A stretch of 64,000 nucleotides of DNA from Phorcus lineatus (GCA_921293015.1 OV121093.1:29274622-29338621), one strand, 5' to 3'; positions 34,640 to 46,992 are shown, counted from the stretch's first letter. The notes: generated by a model not told the origin, from the letters alone. Made by a program: numbers and translations.

Positions 34640-37600
34640 TATGCTCAACAGCATATTTTAAAAATTGCTCAGTAAATTACATAACATATCTTAAAGGGTG
34701 TTGACATAGTTATCTTACAAACATAATTCAATTATCACATATCATATTCGTCAATCTGACAAAAACAAAGAGATGATTTAAAACTTGTTTTTCCATTGAT
34801 GTTAACAATCTACTACTTCATAAAGGCTTTGATGTAATCTTGGCAGTCACTTACCATGTAACTTATTCATTCATCCGATTAATTCATTTGCAGAATGTTA
34901 TGTTTTTAATTGGCAGATATCTGCATATATGTGTGTCACCTGACATTACATACAATAATTGATATAAACTTTAATATAAAGTCAATAGAATACTGCTTTG
35001 TTTAGAAATAACATATCGAAAACGATTCAGAAGAAAAAGAACCTGATCCCCAATTTTACACTTATCATCAATCGTCATTGTTTCCACATTGGTTGAACTA
35101 TAATATGAATAATACAAAATATCATCTTGCATAAGAAATGATTTGATAACTTTTGATCCGATACTGGTAACATTATGACACAGATTTATGATTTTGCCTT
35201 GATAAAATACAGCAACGTTTATGGAATGTTCACGTCTTTCACGCGAGACAAAGACAGTCATGTACATATCTCTTAATCTGCGAACAGCCAATCTGTATAC
35301 ATTTCCTGACATTTTTTTAATTTCTCTAATGTTCTTTGAAGGAAGGTCCGCACAAAGGATACTTGAAATATGTTGCGAGTACTCAAGCCAGCAAAACAGA
35401 TCACCATCAAGACTTAGATATCTAATTCCAGAGTGCTTTTTACATTGGTACCATATGTGGTTAGGTTCACCAGTATCTTTTGCAATCTGTCCTATCTTAT
35501 ATGCTCGACGCCCAACAAAAGAATAATAAATGTTGTCTTTGTACACCTTCAAATAATGCGTCTTCAATTTCTTTAAAAGTCTTTCTTCTGCCTTCTGTCC
35601 AACAGTCTGCTTTGTAATGCCTGTTAAGGTCGACCAGAAAAGTGTCTTCGTAGATCTGTCATATTCAATATCACGTACTTGGCCTGTAATCTTGATTCCA
35701 ATCTTCTCGGTTTTGTTTGCAGTGCCCTTAAGAACGTCTTTCTTCGGATTCTGTACTGCATCGCTGACAGCCATGACGAGTTCAGTCTTCTTTGCGTCTT
35801 GAACATTGTTCACAAGTATTATTGAACAGGTTGCATCGCATGAAAGTCCACACCTTATCTTCAATCGCTGCTTCGAATCTTTTTTAAAAACTGTCATGTT
35901 CTTTATGGATGCCACAAGTGTGGTCAACAGCAGACACGTCACAATTCTGCACATCTCCATGTTTCAAGTCGACCCTCGTATAGCTCCTCGTACACTCCTC
36001 TGTGGTAAATTTATCGCAGAGTGGTATGGATTGCAGCGACCTTTCTTAATATATCTCAACTGGAAAGTTATCAATTATGTACAAACAATATTTCTAACAT
36101 GATGATTGCCTTTTTTATGTATTATTCTACATTTAGCATGAATCTTAAAATGCTGAAAATATATCTTCACAAAATATATTAACACCATAAATAAATATTT
36201 CTGGAATATTTGTAATGGAGAAAATGTTTTGATTCAAGGTGATATATTATTGCTTACGGTTTAATAACCTAGAATAACTTTAAAACCAAAATGTGTATTT
36301 TGAAAATGTTTGATTTCATCCTCTTGAGAATAAATGCTGCAGACAGAAGGTTTATAGATTTTCTTTATATCTTGTTTGGATCTATAAGGTCTTTCAGAAG
36401 TCTGTTCATGGTAACCATTTCGTCTTCGAAGCCAAAATGCTGATATATATTTCTAGACGTCTGAAGGTCGACCGTTAGTTTCTTCTTTTATATGATTTGT
36501 TATTCTTGCTTGAAAGGTTGCTCCTTCACTAAACACTCAGAAACTGATATTTATGGTTTATTATCGATATAACTAAACGATCTCTGTCGATCAAAAATGT
36601 TTCAGCTCTTACTGGATATTTTGATGTTTTATAAATACAATATTTTACATAAAAACCTGCAAAAATGTTGATGCGGTATAAGAACCTTATTGATTATAAA
36701 ATACCTTCGAAAATTGTATTAAGGAAGGAATTCGAACCTTATTCAATATTAAAATGGTGAGCAGTGTCGTACAGACAGGAGAATATAGCAAAGAGTAGCG
36801 ACCCCTTAGCTACACCTCGCACAAGTCCTAAAGCGCTAGCACAAATTTGATGTAGAAGCAAACTTAAAATCTAATAAAACAACGAAAAAGTTTGATTTAC
36901 TTTTTTGATAAACAATTGACATTCTTTTAGTGAAAACGACTCCCGAAACCAGCGTGTTCTTTGGCTCTGTTAGTGCAATTTCACGATATTATTTCTCTTT
37001 CTGTAGTGGCGATAGTGTTCGATACACACTTCAGAGTACTTTCGTACCCAAAGTTCATGTTTTCACTGTCACGAATAACATCTTCCTGTTTGCATATTAC
37101 ATGCGTTAAACTCTGAATTACATGATGATTGATTAAAAGCATTTACACAAAACCTTCCCCCTACCTTTGTCCCCAAAATTAATCGTATTTAAATTTAAAA
37201 ACATACCATTGATAATCGATCTTATCAAGGTTTTATACTTCTTGTGAAAATTGTTTTATATGGTCGATCATGTACATTACATTCAGTAGCGTTACACATA
37301 CACATATAAGTAATAAAATGTGTAAATTTCAATTAGTATTTTACAGCTCATAAACGAGCTTTCATTTTCAAGATAGAATTACAAAAATGAACAAAGAGGT
37401 TATAGCGGGAATGAATCTTTTGAATTCTATGGTATATTGTAGCAGAACATTAAAGAACTCAAAAATAAACTATAAACTGTTATTATATGTAGTGTTTATG
37501 GAACCAAAGAGGAAAGAAAATACGTTGACAAAACAAACCTTTTTACTACACAAATACCTGAAATAGTTGAGTCCCTATGCAATATTTAATATGTTAATTC

Positions 37601-37690
37601 TATTTCAACGCAAATGAAAAATGACGGTCATAGTGTAGAATAAATTAAAACCATGTAAAACAAATCAAACATAAGGATACAATGTATTTC
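34640..37690 (-). repeat. Family 2 segmental unit B
   Basis: About 3.05 kb, collinear with 17615-20650 and carrying the intact family 2 gene. Its 5' flank (36275-37190) also matches 50334-51183. The short GTAGCGACCCCTTAGCT segment near 36797 is shared with the 50.8 kb relic but missing from unit A. Confidence 0.85.
34971..35960 (-). CDS. Family 2: secreted Cys-motif plus beta-propeller protein, 329 aa, intronless
   Basis: Runs from an ATG at 35960 to a TAA at 34971. Two in-frame Met (M1, M3) begin a signal peptide (MEMCRIVTCLLLTTLVAS), so secretion is expected. A compact Cys motif follows, C37, C41 and C45 in RCGLSCDATC. It loosely recalls the family 1 Cys cluster. From about residue 90 come propeller-like strands with YWTD-type words: EYDRSTKTLFWS (99-110), IYYS (134-137), DLFCWLEY (177-184) and ILYYSYY (281-287). 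Further Cys are at 163, 180, 193, 241 and 291. Potential N-glycosylation sites include NMT at 21. The chain ends LLTLY, as in copy A. Exact family and ligand are unknown. It lies convergent to no neighbour and sits alone in unit B. Confidence 0.8.
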   Translation of the reverse strand: MEMCRIVTCLLLTTLVASIKNMTVFKKDSKQRLKIRCGLSCDATCSIILVNNVQDAKKTELVMAVSDAVQNPKKDVLKGTANKTEKIGIKITGQVRDIEYDRSTKTLFWSTLTGITKQTVGQKAEERLLKKLKTHYLKVYKDNIYYSFVGRRAYKIGQIAKDTGEPNHIWYQCKKHSGIRYLSLDGDLFCWLEYSQHISSILCADLPSKNIREIKKMSGNVYRLAVRRLRDMYMTVFVSRERREHSINVAVFYQGKIINLCHNVTSIGSKVIKSFLMQDDILYYSYYSSTNVETMTIDDKCKIGDQVLFLLNRFRYVISKQSSILLTLY

Positions 37691-37912
37691 GTTCTGTTCC
37701 GGTTGCTAAGGTTTCCTTTGTTCTAACTGTAGGTGTATTGACCGATACATTTCTCCAATACACCTCTACTTTTCTAATACATCTACTCTTGTTTGTACAC
37801 CTAAACTCAGTCAGATGAAGAGATCTTAAACCTTGGCCAACAAAGGGACTTGTAAAATTTCGAACCATAAATTTTTGAGAATTACAAACAATGATGTAGG
37901 GAATCAAACCTG

Positions 37913-38019
37913 AAATAGTGAAATAATTGGGCTTAAATGTATCCATTTTCATCTAAAATATGCAATTGTACCTTACAAAAAACAGGTTTTTGTTTGAAGC
38001 TCTGAATCCTGATGAAGTT
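37913..38019 (+). repeat. Left arm of a 107-bp inverted repeat
   Basis: Reverse complement of 38425-38531 with one mismatch seen (AAAAAACAGG versus AAAATACAGG). The arms enclose about 405 bp holding an AGACGTCT array. The sequence includes GGGCTTAAATGTATCCATTT and TGAATCCTGATGAAGTT. Confidence 0.95.
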
Positions 38020-38122
38020 CCCACTGCATAGCATTATTATACTGGGGTATAACACAACCACTAAAGGACATTTGTTAAACTTTTTTCAGACTTCTGTTAA
38101 ATATTTTGGGAGGTATTTACAC

Positions 38123-38392
38123 TTCTAATAGAGGTTTGATATATGTCTAATAAACGTCTAAAAGACGACTAATAACGTCTATTAAACGTCTAAAGGACGT
38201 CTACTAGTCGTCGAATAAACGTCTAAAAGAGGTCTAATAAATCTCTAAAAGACGTCTAATAGACGTCTAGACCTCTAATAGACGTCTAATATACGTCTAC
38301 CTTACGTCTATTAGACGTCTAGGCTTAGACGTCTTTCTAGTCCCACAGATTAGACTATATTTAGACGTATGTGCCTGCTGGGTTAGTTAGGT
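38123..38392. repeat. AGACGTCT palindrome array 1
   Basis: A run of about 20 imperfect copies of ACGTCTA words, at spacings near 10-12 bases, many as the palindrome TAGACGTCTA. It ends in ATGTGCCTGCTGGG. The array lies inside the inverted repeat at 37913-38531. A sister array at 40076-40208 ends in almost the same word. Confidence 0.9.
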
Positions 38393-38424
38393 TATCATGA
38401 TAGAATTTAAAGAAACATTAGCGT

Positions 38425-38531
38425 AACTTCATCAGGATTCAGAGCTTCAAACAAAAACCTGTATTTTGTAAGGTACAATTGCATATTTTAGATGAAAATG
38501 GATACATTTAAGCCCAATTATTTCACTATTT
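38425..38531 (-). repeat. Right arm of the 107-bp inverted repeat
   Basis: Pairs with 37913-38019. Sequence outside the arms is unrelated and no target duplication is obvious, so a terminal inverted repeat of an element and an inverted local duplication are both possible. Confidence 0.95.
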
Positions 38532-40075
38532 AAAACAATATAATGACTTATGATGGATACCATTTTAGAATTTGATATGGTAACTTAATTTCATGTTAAG
38601 GTTTAAATTTTCTTATGAATAGATTCCAAATTTTCAGACTAAGTGATGAGCAATTGTGCCTTGAAACTAAACAAGAAAAAAGCTCAAATAAGATGAAATA
38701 TTTATTCAATATCAAAATCTATTTAATGCAATCAACATATATATTGTGATAATAATACAAAAATATTTGCTTTTATATGTTTTGAAAAATTAACTTTACT
38801 TCAAATCAGATTTGTCAAATCTTCATATCATTGTCCAAAGCTGAGGAGTAATTCTTAAAGTATGAATGTCCTGATTCAAGGCCATTTTCTTCCTACACCC
38901 TCGAAGAGCATTTTAAAAGAATTCCGCCGTTCTTGAGAATTGTATCCTTGATTGCGTCCTTGTAACAGATTTGTCAAAGTATCTGAAAATAAATTGAAAC
39001 CTTAATTGTTATCTCAGCTCATGATCTTGGTCAACATTTGTACCTTTATATTCAGATTCAAATCAAAATATATGTTAACACTGTTAAATATGTGGTAAGC
39101 TATCTGTCCTGAAAAATTCAATATAAATTTATACACAGACACCAAATGAAATCATATTACTAACTAGAAACTAATAATAGTTGAATCCACGTCATAAGTC
39201 AACTATTATAAAAAAGGTTTATTTTGGACTGAATTAAAATGACAGTTATCTGAAAATGAAAATGTTCCACACTGAATCAGGTTCTCTGCATTTAATAAGG
39301 GTGTATTAATAATTAATATTCTACTATGAAAGTTCAGGTAACAAAATACCAAGGGAAATAATTTGGTCATGAATTATTTGTTTTCAGCCAAAAAATAGAA
39401 AAAGCTATATTTTTTCAAATATATGTACTAACAAATCACTACACACATGTTTTGAAGTAGCATCACAAAATTACGAGCTGAAAGTTATTAATGGAAGAGG
39501 CTGTACCATCAGATGCACGACCATTGTAAACAAAGGAAAGATACCGACGAATGAGAATCTTGGATATTACTGACAAGGTAAAACTAATTAGCGTATCAAA
39601 CATACAGAAAACAGTCTTACCTAAACTGTAGACGAAAAAATCTGTAAGGAACACCACTTCAGATGCGTTGATATCGAGAAATCCCATCTCTTTTGAGAAC
39701 AAAGGAATGAAAATGGCGCCTAAATAAAGCGCATGTAATGGTCGCAACTCTGCATGGAAAGCATATCCATGTGCACTGCATAGACAACAATTTCGATCAG
39801 GATTGAAGTTCGAATCTCTTTACCCAGACCATTTCATAATTTTTTTTCCTATAAATTTGTACTTTTGATAAATCTATAGGATGTGATTTGAATTGATGCA
39901 AATATTTTCTTTACTTACAAAATATATTGTAATATTCATGTTACGTGACAGACATTTTTCAATGTTTAATTCCTAATTTTGGAAAGGTTTGTTTATATTC
40001 AATAAGCAAAGGAAACATCTTTCAAACTGAAATATTAAAGCATTATAATAAAATTGTATGAAAGTGCAGGTCTAC
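38532..40075. other. Stretch without a recognisable gene
   Basis: AT-rich. A 94-codon minus-strand open frame (39463-39747) is hydrophobic in part but has no recognisable signature. Nothing else supported. Confidence 0.45.
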
Positions 40076-40208
40076 CTTAAGACGTCTTTTAGATGTCTAT
40101 TCAATGTCTAGGCTTAGACATCTATATGAAGACGTCTTTTAGACGTAAGACGTCTAAGCCAATTTAGACCTAATTTAGACGTCTAAAAGACGTCTTGTGC
40201 CTGCCGGG
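40076..40208. repeat. AGACGTCT palindrome array 2
   Basis: Several AGACGTCT words, with AGGCTTAGAC and TTAGACGTCTAAAAGACGTC. It ends TTGTGCCTGCCGGG, matching the end of array 1 in the same orientation. It probably marks an end of the same kind of DNA transposon; the name is not recognised with confidence. Confidence 0.85.
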
Positions 40209-40439
40209 AAGAACGTCATACGAAATTGAATTGAAATTGAACGGTACAAAATCTAGGCACAAAGCACTTATTTCACAAATATATTATTTTAAGACATTTT
40301 GGCGATTTCATAAGTGGGAGGGGAGTGCAAAGTCCTCATATCAAGCATTCTGCCAAAGCTTACTTACCTCGTTAAAACATTTCGTCTATGGGTCTGATAT
40401 TTCTATTTCAATGAATCGGAGCTAATAACACTTTTGGCG

Positions 40440-40640
40440 TCTAACCTAACTGCACGTGCATATCGTGCATAGCGAGGATCGTGTGTAGTTTTCATCAACA
40501 TAGTTCTTTCTGCACGCATACCTCGTGCAATGCATTCTGAAGTAAATCAACACGCAGATGAGTTGACAGTTTGCACTGACTAACCCGTCACGTGTTGCTC
40601 GCTTTTCACGTGCTATCTTGAAGCCCTCTATTCTGTTCAA
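40440..40640 (+). repeat. CACGTG-rich repeat, copy 1
   Basis: Holds TTGCACTGACTAACCCGTCA then CGTGTTGCTCGCTTTTCACG, TGC, with three CACGTG palindromes. Related blocks are at 44590-44740, 45760-45900, 51630-51830 and 59365-59515. Confidence 0.7.
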
Positions 40641-40861
40641 GGAGTTGTTTGAGTACAAACGCGAAGCTCTCGTTCCCTGCGTAACTATTGAGTAAGGACA
40701 CGACACAATGCTACAGATAACGATAAACCCCGGATCACAGGGGCTGAATTGTCACAAAATTATTATTTTAAATAAATGAGGTATGATTTTTATCCCAATT
40801 AACCTTATTGTTTATTAATCATATCAAAGTTAATAAAGAAAATAAAAAAATAGCCGGTCCT

Positions 40862-42704
40862 ACCCTCTTTTCGCGTAATCTGTCAAATTAGCGTAATTAT
40901 AATAAGTAAACAGTTTTTACAAAATGGGTCATATTTTATCCTACACAGAAACAGTACACAACCTAATGTTCATCTGTCTCGTGTTCAATCTTTCCACAAA
41001 ACAGCATGTAGTTTGTTGACAAGTTGCTAGGTCATCTAACTTTGAAGTTACTAAGATATGAAATGAGTTTAACGTATTAAGATATGAAATAAAAAAATGT
41101 GACTGGCATCGTAGCCACATCAAGTTCTCTTATATACTTATAGTATACTAATATATGTTATTCATGTGGTATGCCTCTATTTTCAAAATCATTCCTAATT
41201 CATAAATTTTATTTATCAATGTTTATTACTTGATCAAGTTTTCAGAAAACATGCAAAACAAAATATACAACATTGATAAATAATTAACTGCAATCAGAAA
41301 TACATAAATACAAGTTTACTCAAATATTTCTACAAGGCACTCTTTCTGCACTCAAACTGAATATGAAAGGACAAATGAGGACACAAACATAAATGCAAGA
41401 TTACTCAAAACGAAGGCACAAATCCGCGCTAAAATACTTGTTATAATTGTTGACAGTTAAAGGCAAATGAGGACACCATGACACATATACTTCTGTATCA
41501 ATGCAATTAAATACTTATTATTCTTTACTATTCACCTGCAATAAATAATGAAAAACAATGAAAATTTAGTCATGTAGCAATATGACAAGTCACGGCGGAG
41601 TTGATGGCAAGAAAATAGTTTATATTGAACTAATGCTGAAATGTTGAAATGCTCAACTACTGTGCTTCTTTATCTCTTTAAATGCCAAAATTAGGATATT
41701 TTATCGTTTTTAAATTATAGCGGAAACTGCCATATATATTTTACTTATTACATATAGATTAAAATTTAAATGAATATTTGTTAATTGATCTTCTCAACAC
41801 TATCAACATATATTTCCCTCGTAGCTACTTTGAATAATTGGTGTGCGCCATTGTCCGGTTTTCGGTCAAAAATAACAACTACAACCTGTTTTTTGTCCCC
41901 ATACTGAATTGATCAGCAATATGATAGTGATTTTCAGCGACAAGCACTACTTCTCCATAAAATGACACCATTTATGAAGTTTCACATTTTTGACTCCAGC
42001 ATCATACTCTGTGGCCTTTCAAGAATTATTTGTATAACCTGTAAAGGTACATGTACAAGTACATATTTACAAACTGCATTTTTTGGTAGATTACGGTAGA
42101 GTGTGCATCATTAGTGATATCTAGAAAAAAAGTATTATCTGTGATTATCTATATCTACGAAGTGATGGTCCTCTTAGTAACTGCTTTAAAGGCCCTCCTC
42201 CCCGGTAATCATATGAGCATACAAAACTCGGCATGTTCTATATAAGACTTAATTACAAGGGTGATAAAATAACTGTGAGCTATATAATGGGAAGAAATCA
42301 GGTTTGCAGTTTTTATGTCGGGTCTTTGTCACGAAGAGTGTTGTTGGGAGTTCATCAGAAATGTAAGAGCTATTTTATTCGTCTCGCTGTCCAAGGTGTT
42401 TGGATGTAAAATATTTTGATAGAAATGTAAGGGTGAACCTGATTGAAAAGTATGGCGTTTAAACCGAATAAGAAAAAACTGATGCACCGACATTAAGCAA
42501 TGTTCACAAAACAAATTGTTAGGTAATTACATTTGTACCTAAGTAGATATTCTATTAAGAGTAAAATCGCAGATCTCAGGTTGTGAGTCACTTGTTTGTA
42601 TGCGCTGTAATATGTGATAGACATATGTGATAGATTGCAACTATTAAATGTTTCAAGCTGTTTAAAAAATACACTTGAACTTCAAATGGTTTGAGATGTT
42701 ACGT
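40862..42704. other. Block-specific segment without a recognisable gene
   Basis: Present in segmental copy E1 but not E2. No inverted ends, tail or coding signature were found that would make it a named element. Confidence 0.45.
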
Positions 42705-42761
42705 TAAATTGTGTATGACGTTTTCTTCAATTCAAATATAACAATTTATGTATAGAAAATT

Positions 42762-43020
42762 GCATGTGTTACTCACTGGTTGTGTATAAATGTGCTCGGG
42801 GTAAAATTACAACTAGGTTTTGTGTTGCATGTGTTGCTCACTGGTTGTGTATAAATATGCTCGGGGTAAAATTACAACTAGGTTTTGTGTTGCATGTGTT
42901 GTTCACTGGTTGTGTATAAATGTGCTCGGGGTAAAATTACAACTAGGTTTTGTGTTGTATGTGTTGCGCACTAGTTGTGTATAAATGTGCTCGGGGTAAA
43001 ATTACAACTAGGTTTTGTGT
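42762..43020 (+). repeat. 65-bp minisatellite, four copies
   Basis: Units at 42762, 42827, 42892 and 42957, each with CTCACTGGTTGTGTATAAAT and GCTCGGGGTAAAATTACAAC. Nearly identical. The partner block at 52080-52150 has only a diverged single unit, so the array expanded after the segmental duplication. Confidence 0.95.
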
Positions 43021-43429
43021 TCAGTAGGCAGCCTTCGGTGTTTATCAAAGTAAGGTCAACTTGACAATGACCCGCTGCGATCAGTGTCTACCTACTTTTG
43101 AAATAGATGATTTAGAGTATTTATGTGGACTCAACTTCGCCCCCTATCATCATTGAAAATTAATGAAACTTCTACATGTGTGCTCATGTAAAGTTTATTT
43201 GTTTTCGGACTGTAGTTCTTCATATGCATATGTAGAGACAATCGGAATATCAGAGCTCACATCAACGCATATGATAGCATAATATAGACAGACTCGTACC
43301 TCGGACATCTAGTGACCCGAGTCCCCAAAGTCGGTTGCATGACATTGTTTGTGATAACACGAATGTCGTGATAACACTAACATTACCACGTTCAGTTCTA
43401 CAACACAATGCTTATGTGTTTCATCTCAA

Positions 43430-44755
43430 CTTTACATATGCACATGTGCTATACATATACACTTGTATTAAATTCATTGGGAAACCTTTTTGTCTCACAC
43501 ACACATACATAAACGGATGCTTCTTGTTTCACTTCATATATTTTTGTTATGATCTATCAATGATTTGTAATGTACAGTCAAGTCTATATGTGAGTGTACT
43601 GAACGTCCGTGGTTATGTTTAGCTCTTGCAGTATCTGTGAACTACATTTTGAACTCACACCAGCGCGTGTGATTGCGAGTCGGACCGAAGCCTACTTAAA
43701 CAAACAAATTACCTGAGCCACCATAGTCTGGTGTCTGACTGTGATATCACTGACTGTATCACGTTAACCGTGTAATGCCATGCATAAGTGAGTTTTATAT
43801 TTCCACTTTAACCTTGACTTATTTTATAAGGACAGTCATGTACAGACTGAATATAGTTGGCGAGTATAGAGGTTTTACATGTTTGATACTTTGACTTTAA
43901 AATCATCTGCTATGTCTAGATAGGACATGATCGCAGAAGTCCGAATCGCTGGCTTAATTTAAAGATGACAAATAAATTCTTGACTTTTACACTTTTACAC
44001 TCATATATCACCTTTTGAATAAAGGTGATTTTAAGTGAACCACACTAGCTTAGTATAAGATATGTATACTTAAAATATACTTATAATTATTGTTATCAAA
44101 TCTGGCACTGCCTTGATACTTCACTTTCATCAAATAATCCTACAAACTCTTTACAACAAATAATCTTAAAACTTGTAACACTGATTTTCTTCATCACCAG
44201 ATCTTAGCATCTTTAATTATGGAGTTTTCATTTTGGCACTTAAAATGCAAATGACTCATGATATACCTCTCTAATCAATTTTGACAGCTTTCATCATTAT
44301 CATCATCATCATCTAATTTCACATTTTAGGTAATATAATTTGTTTTATGAGACTGTCTTTGAGAAACAAAAATATTTTCAGGATATGAAACTCACCAATA
44401 CATTTTTTTGGGTAAAGTTATGTTTTGTGAAAAGGCAACTTCTGAAAATCGAGAATTTAATGGACCAACTCGCCAGGTCTGACTAAAGCATGTTGATTTC
44501 ATCAAATTCAAAAGCCAATTTTGTAAGTTTCTTATAAGTCCTTGAAATGTTTTGATTTGTGTTTGTTTCATTGACAGGGCTGAAATCAACACATTGCACC
44601 ACAGTTTGGTGTGAAAACATCAGTCAGATGAATAGACCCTTTGCACTGTTTAACCCGCCCGCTTTATCAGCGACTTTAACTCGTGTTGATTTTGCACCTG
44701 TTGCATGCTTTTCACGTGCAACAGGAAGCTCTTATGTGAGCATTATATTTCCACT
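43430..44755 (+). repeat. Family 3 distal upstream unit, extra tandem copy
   Basis: Matches 44756-45950 and 58735-59560 in order: CATATGCACATGTGCTA, ATTAAATTCAT, TGTGATTGCGAGTCGGAC, GTGTCTGACTGTGATATCAC, GGACAGTCATGTA, ACAGGGCTGAAAT and the CACGTG-rich block. This copy is followed by another copy and not by a gene. Confidence 0.8.
44590..44740 (+). repeat. CACGTG-rich repeat, copy 2
   Basis: CACCACAGTTTGGTGTGAA, CAGTCAGATGAAT, CTTTGCACTG, ACCCGCCCGCTTTATCAGCG and TGCATGCTTTTCACGTGCAA. Same order as the other copies. Confidence 0.75.
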
Positions 44756-45759
44756 TCACATATGCACATGTGCTAAACATATACACGTGTATTAAATTCA
44801 TGGGAAAATCTGTTTTGTTCCACACACACATCAATAAACGGATGAAATTTTTTCACTTAATATATTTTTGTTATAATTAAAAATGATTTGTAAATGTACA
44901 ATCGAGTGTCCCGGTGTATTTTAAGCTCCCTCAGTATCAGTGAACTGTATTTTGAACTCACAGCAGTGCATGTGATTGCGAGTCGGACTGAACCCTACCA
45001 CATCAAACCGGAGCCGGTACGGGCGGGTGTCTGACTGTGATATCACTGACTTTATCATGTTCAGTCGTGTACTGCAATGCACAAGTGAGCATGCTATTTC
45101 CACATTCACCTTGGCTTTTTTTACAAGGACAGTCATGTAGTTTGCGAGTATAGAGGTTATACATGTATGTTAATTTGACATCTGCTATGTCTAGATAGGA
45201 TATAATCGCAGAGGTTCGAATCGCATACTTAACACAAAGATAAAACTACACATTCTCAGTTTAACATTTGCAAAGAGTGTCTTTAAGTTGTATTATCAAA
45301 TATAGCACTGCCTTAATAATTCTCTTTTATCAAATAATCCTAAAAAAACTTATTGTAACAATTAGTCTAAAAACTCATTTTTTTGGTATTCATAAACATT
45401 AGATCTTAAGCGTTTTTGTGTACTGAGTCAATATTCCAATCACATGTTACAGCTTTTATCGTGTATTCATGTTATCTCATTTGATTTATACTGTGTTTTA
45501 GCAGATAAGGCGTTTTTGAAACAAGAACATTTTTGGGATATAACTCAACAATAACAAATTGTTGATAAAGTTATGTTTCGTAAAGAGCTAAATTCTGAAG
45601 ATCGAGAATTGAATGGACAAAATGCGCCAGGTCTGACCAAAGTGTGTTGATTCCATCCAATTCAAAATCTAAATTTGTTAGCGTCTTTTAAGACCTTGAA
45701 ATGTTTTTATTTGTGTCAGTGTGATTGACAGGGCTGAAATATACATATTTAATTTTACA

Positions 45760-45900
45760 ACACTGTTCCTCGTGCACCACAGTTTGGCGTGAACTTATCA
45801 GTCAGATGAATTGACACTTTGCACCGATTGAACCGCCTGCTTCGTCAGCGATTTGGACTCGTGCTGATGTTGCACGTGTTGCGTGCTTTTCATGATTGAC
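45760..45900 (+). repeat. CACGTG-rich repeat, copy 3 (about 1.1 kb upstream of the 46993 gene)
   Basis: CACCACAGTTTGGCGTGAA, TTGACACTTTGCACCGATTG, ACCGCCTGCTTCGTCAGCG, TTGCACGTGTTGCGTGCTTT. Contains CACGTG. Confidence 0.75.
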
Positions 45901-46885
45901 ATGCTCTATTTCATTGATGTGTTATCTAAATGCGGAACTGGTAGCAAGTTAACACTTCTAAGATTATTTGTGTGTGTATTCTTATTTTCGTGAGTAAATA
46001 ACACCATGTATTATGACAGCCGTGACATAATGTTAATATATTTCTTGTGCGGGCTAAGAATTACAAACAAAGAGGCTTCCGACATTCATTCTTCAGTCAA
46101 CTCTCTGCTTTTTCGACTTTTTCTAGAACTACTAACTCTAAAATCTGAAAGTTTGACAAATGAGGATTATAATGTTTAGAGTTGGTAACCATGTGGGTAC
46201 TAAGTAGGGTCACAAGGGCTACACCCTTGGACATTAATACAAAACTCTAAATTTAGGCAATTAAATAGCAACTAGAAAGTAATTATTTACATAAAACTAC
46301 CTTAAAAGCTCATATAAATTTTCAAAGAAATCAATGATGCAAGGTTATAAGAACAGTTAAAGGGACAGCAAAAAGCGCCAGCAAACCTGTTTTTATACAA
46401 ACGTAATGTCAAAATATCTCATATAGAAATATACTATTTATATTGGCAGATGTTCACTGATTTTTTTGTGTTGAATTGTGGTGGAATTGCTACCTTTATT
46501 TAAGAATCAACGATTCGTTCTAATAGATGGAAGGTAACAACTAGAATGTGTACAATCTCATTAGTTGTATGTGGCATCTTTTCAAATAAAAATCTCAATT
46601 CAGAAATGTAGACATGAAGAACAATCTATTCAGGATACATATCAAACAAAGGAAATACCTTGTTTTAACTTGTTAACAATAATTGTAATCATATTGAAGA
46701 GAATATCCTCTGTTGTCAGAAATATCGACAATGTTTATATCTTATAAACTGACTTGACTCCTTACATAATGCATGGTGTCAGTAAGCTAAACATATCTAG
46801 ATAAACAAGGTCGAGTCAACAACAATTGAACCAACTGATGACCTGGATACTTGCCAACTACACACAGTGTACATATCTGCCCTGG

Positions 46886-46893
46886 TATATAAG
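46886..46893 (+). promoter_or_regulatory. Candidate TATA box of the first family 3 gene
   Basis: TATATAAG, 107 bases before the ATG, in otherwise conserved flank. The second gene has TAGATAAG at the same place (60874). Confidence 0.45.
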
Positions 46894-46992
46894 TCAAGGT
46901 AAAACTGTGAATATAAGGAACACATAGGTGAAGATTGCAGAGTGTACTGTACGACTTAGAGTAAACATCTCGGCGTTTCTGTTTCATACACG

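Larger units (their letters stand above)
40215..43450 (+). repeat. Segmental block E, copy 1 (partner 51380-53045)
   Basis: Collinear with 51380-53045 in three runs: 40215-40860, 42705-43140 and 43250-43445. Shared words include GCACGTGCATATCGTGCATA, TAGTTCTTTCTGCACGCATA, AACTATTGAGTAAGGAC, CAGTAGGCA.CCTTCGG and GTGATAACACG. About 1.84 kb (40862-42704) is present only here, either an insertion or a deletion in the partner. Confidence 0.8.

Noticed and set aside
37665..37952. 95-codon minus-strand open frame
   Set aside because: It runs partly into the left arm of the 107-bp inverted repeat and has no recognised domain; the corresponding duplicate region does not keep it.
39463..39747. 94-codon minus-strand open frame with hydrophobic stretches
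   Set aside because: No signal peptide, motif or paralog support; chance open frame in AT-rich DNA.
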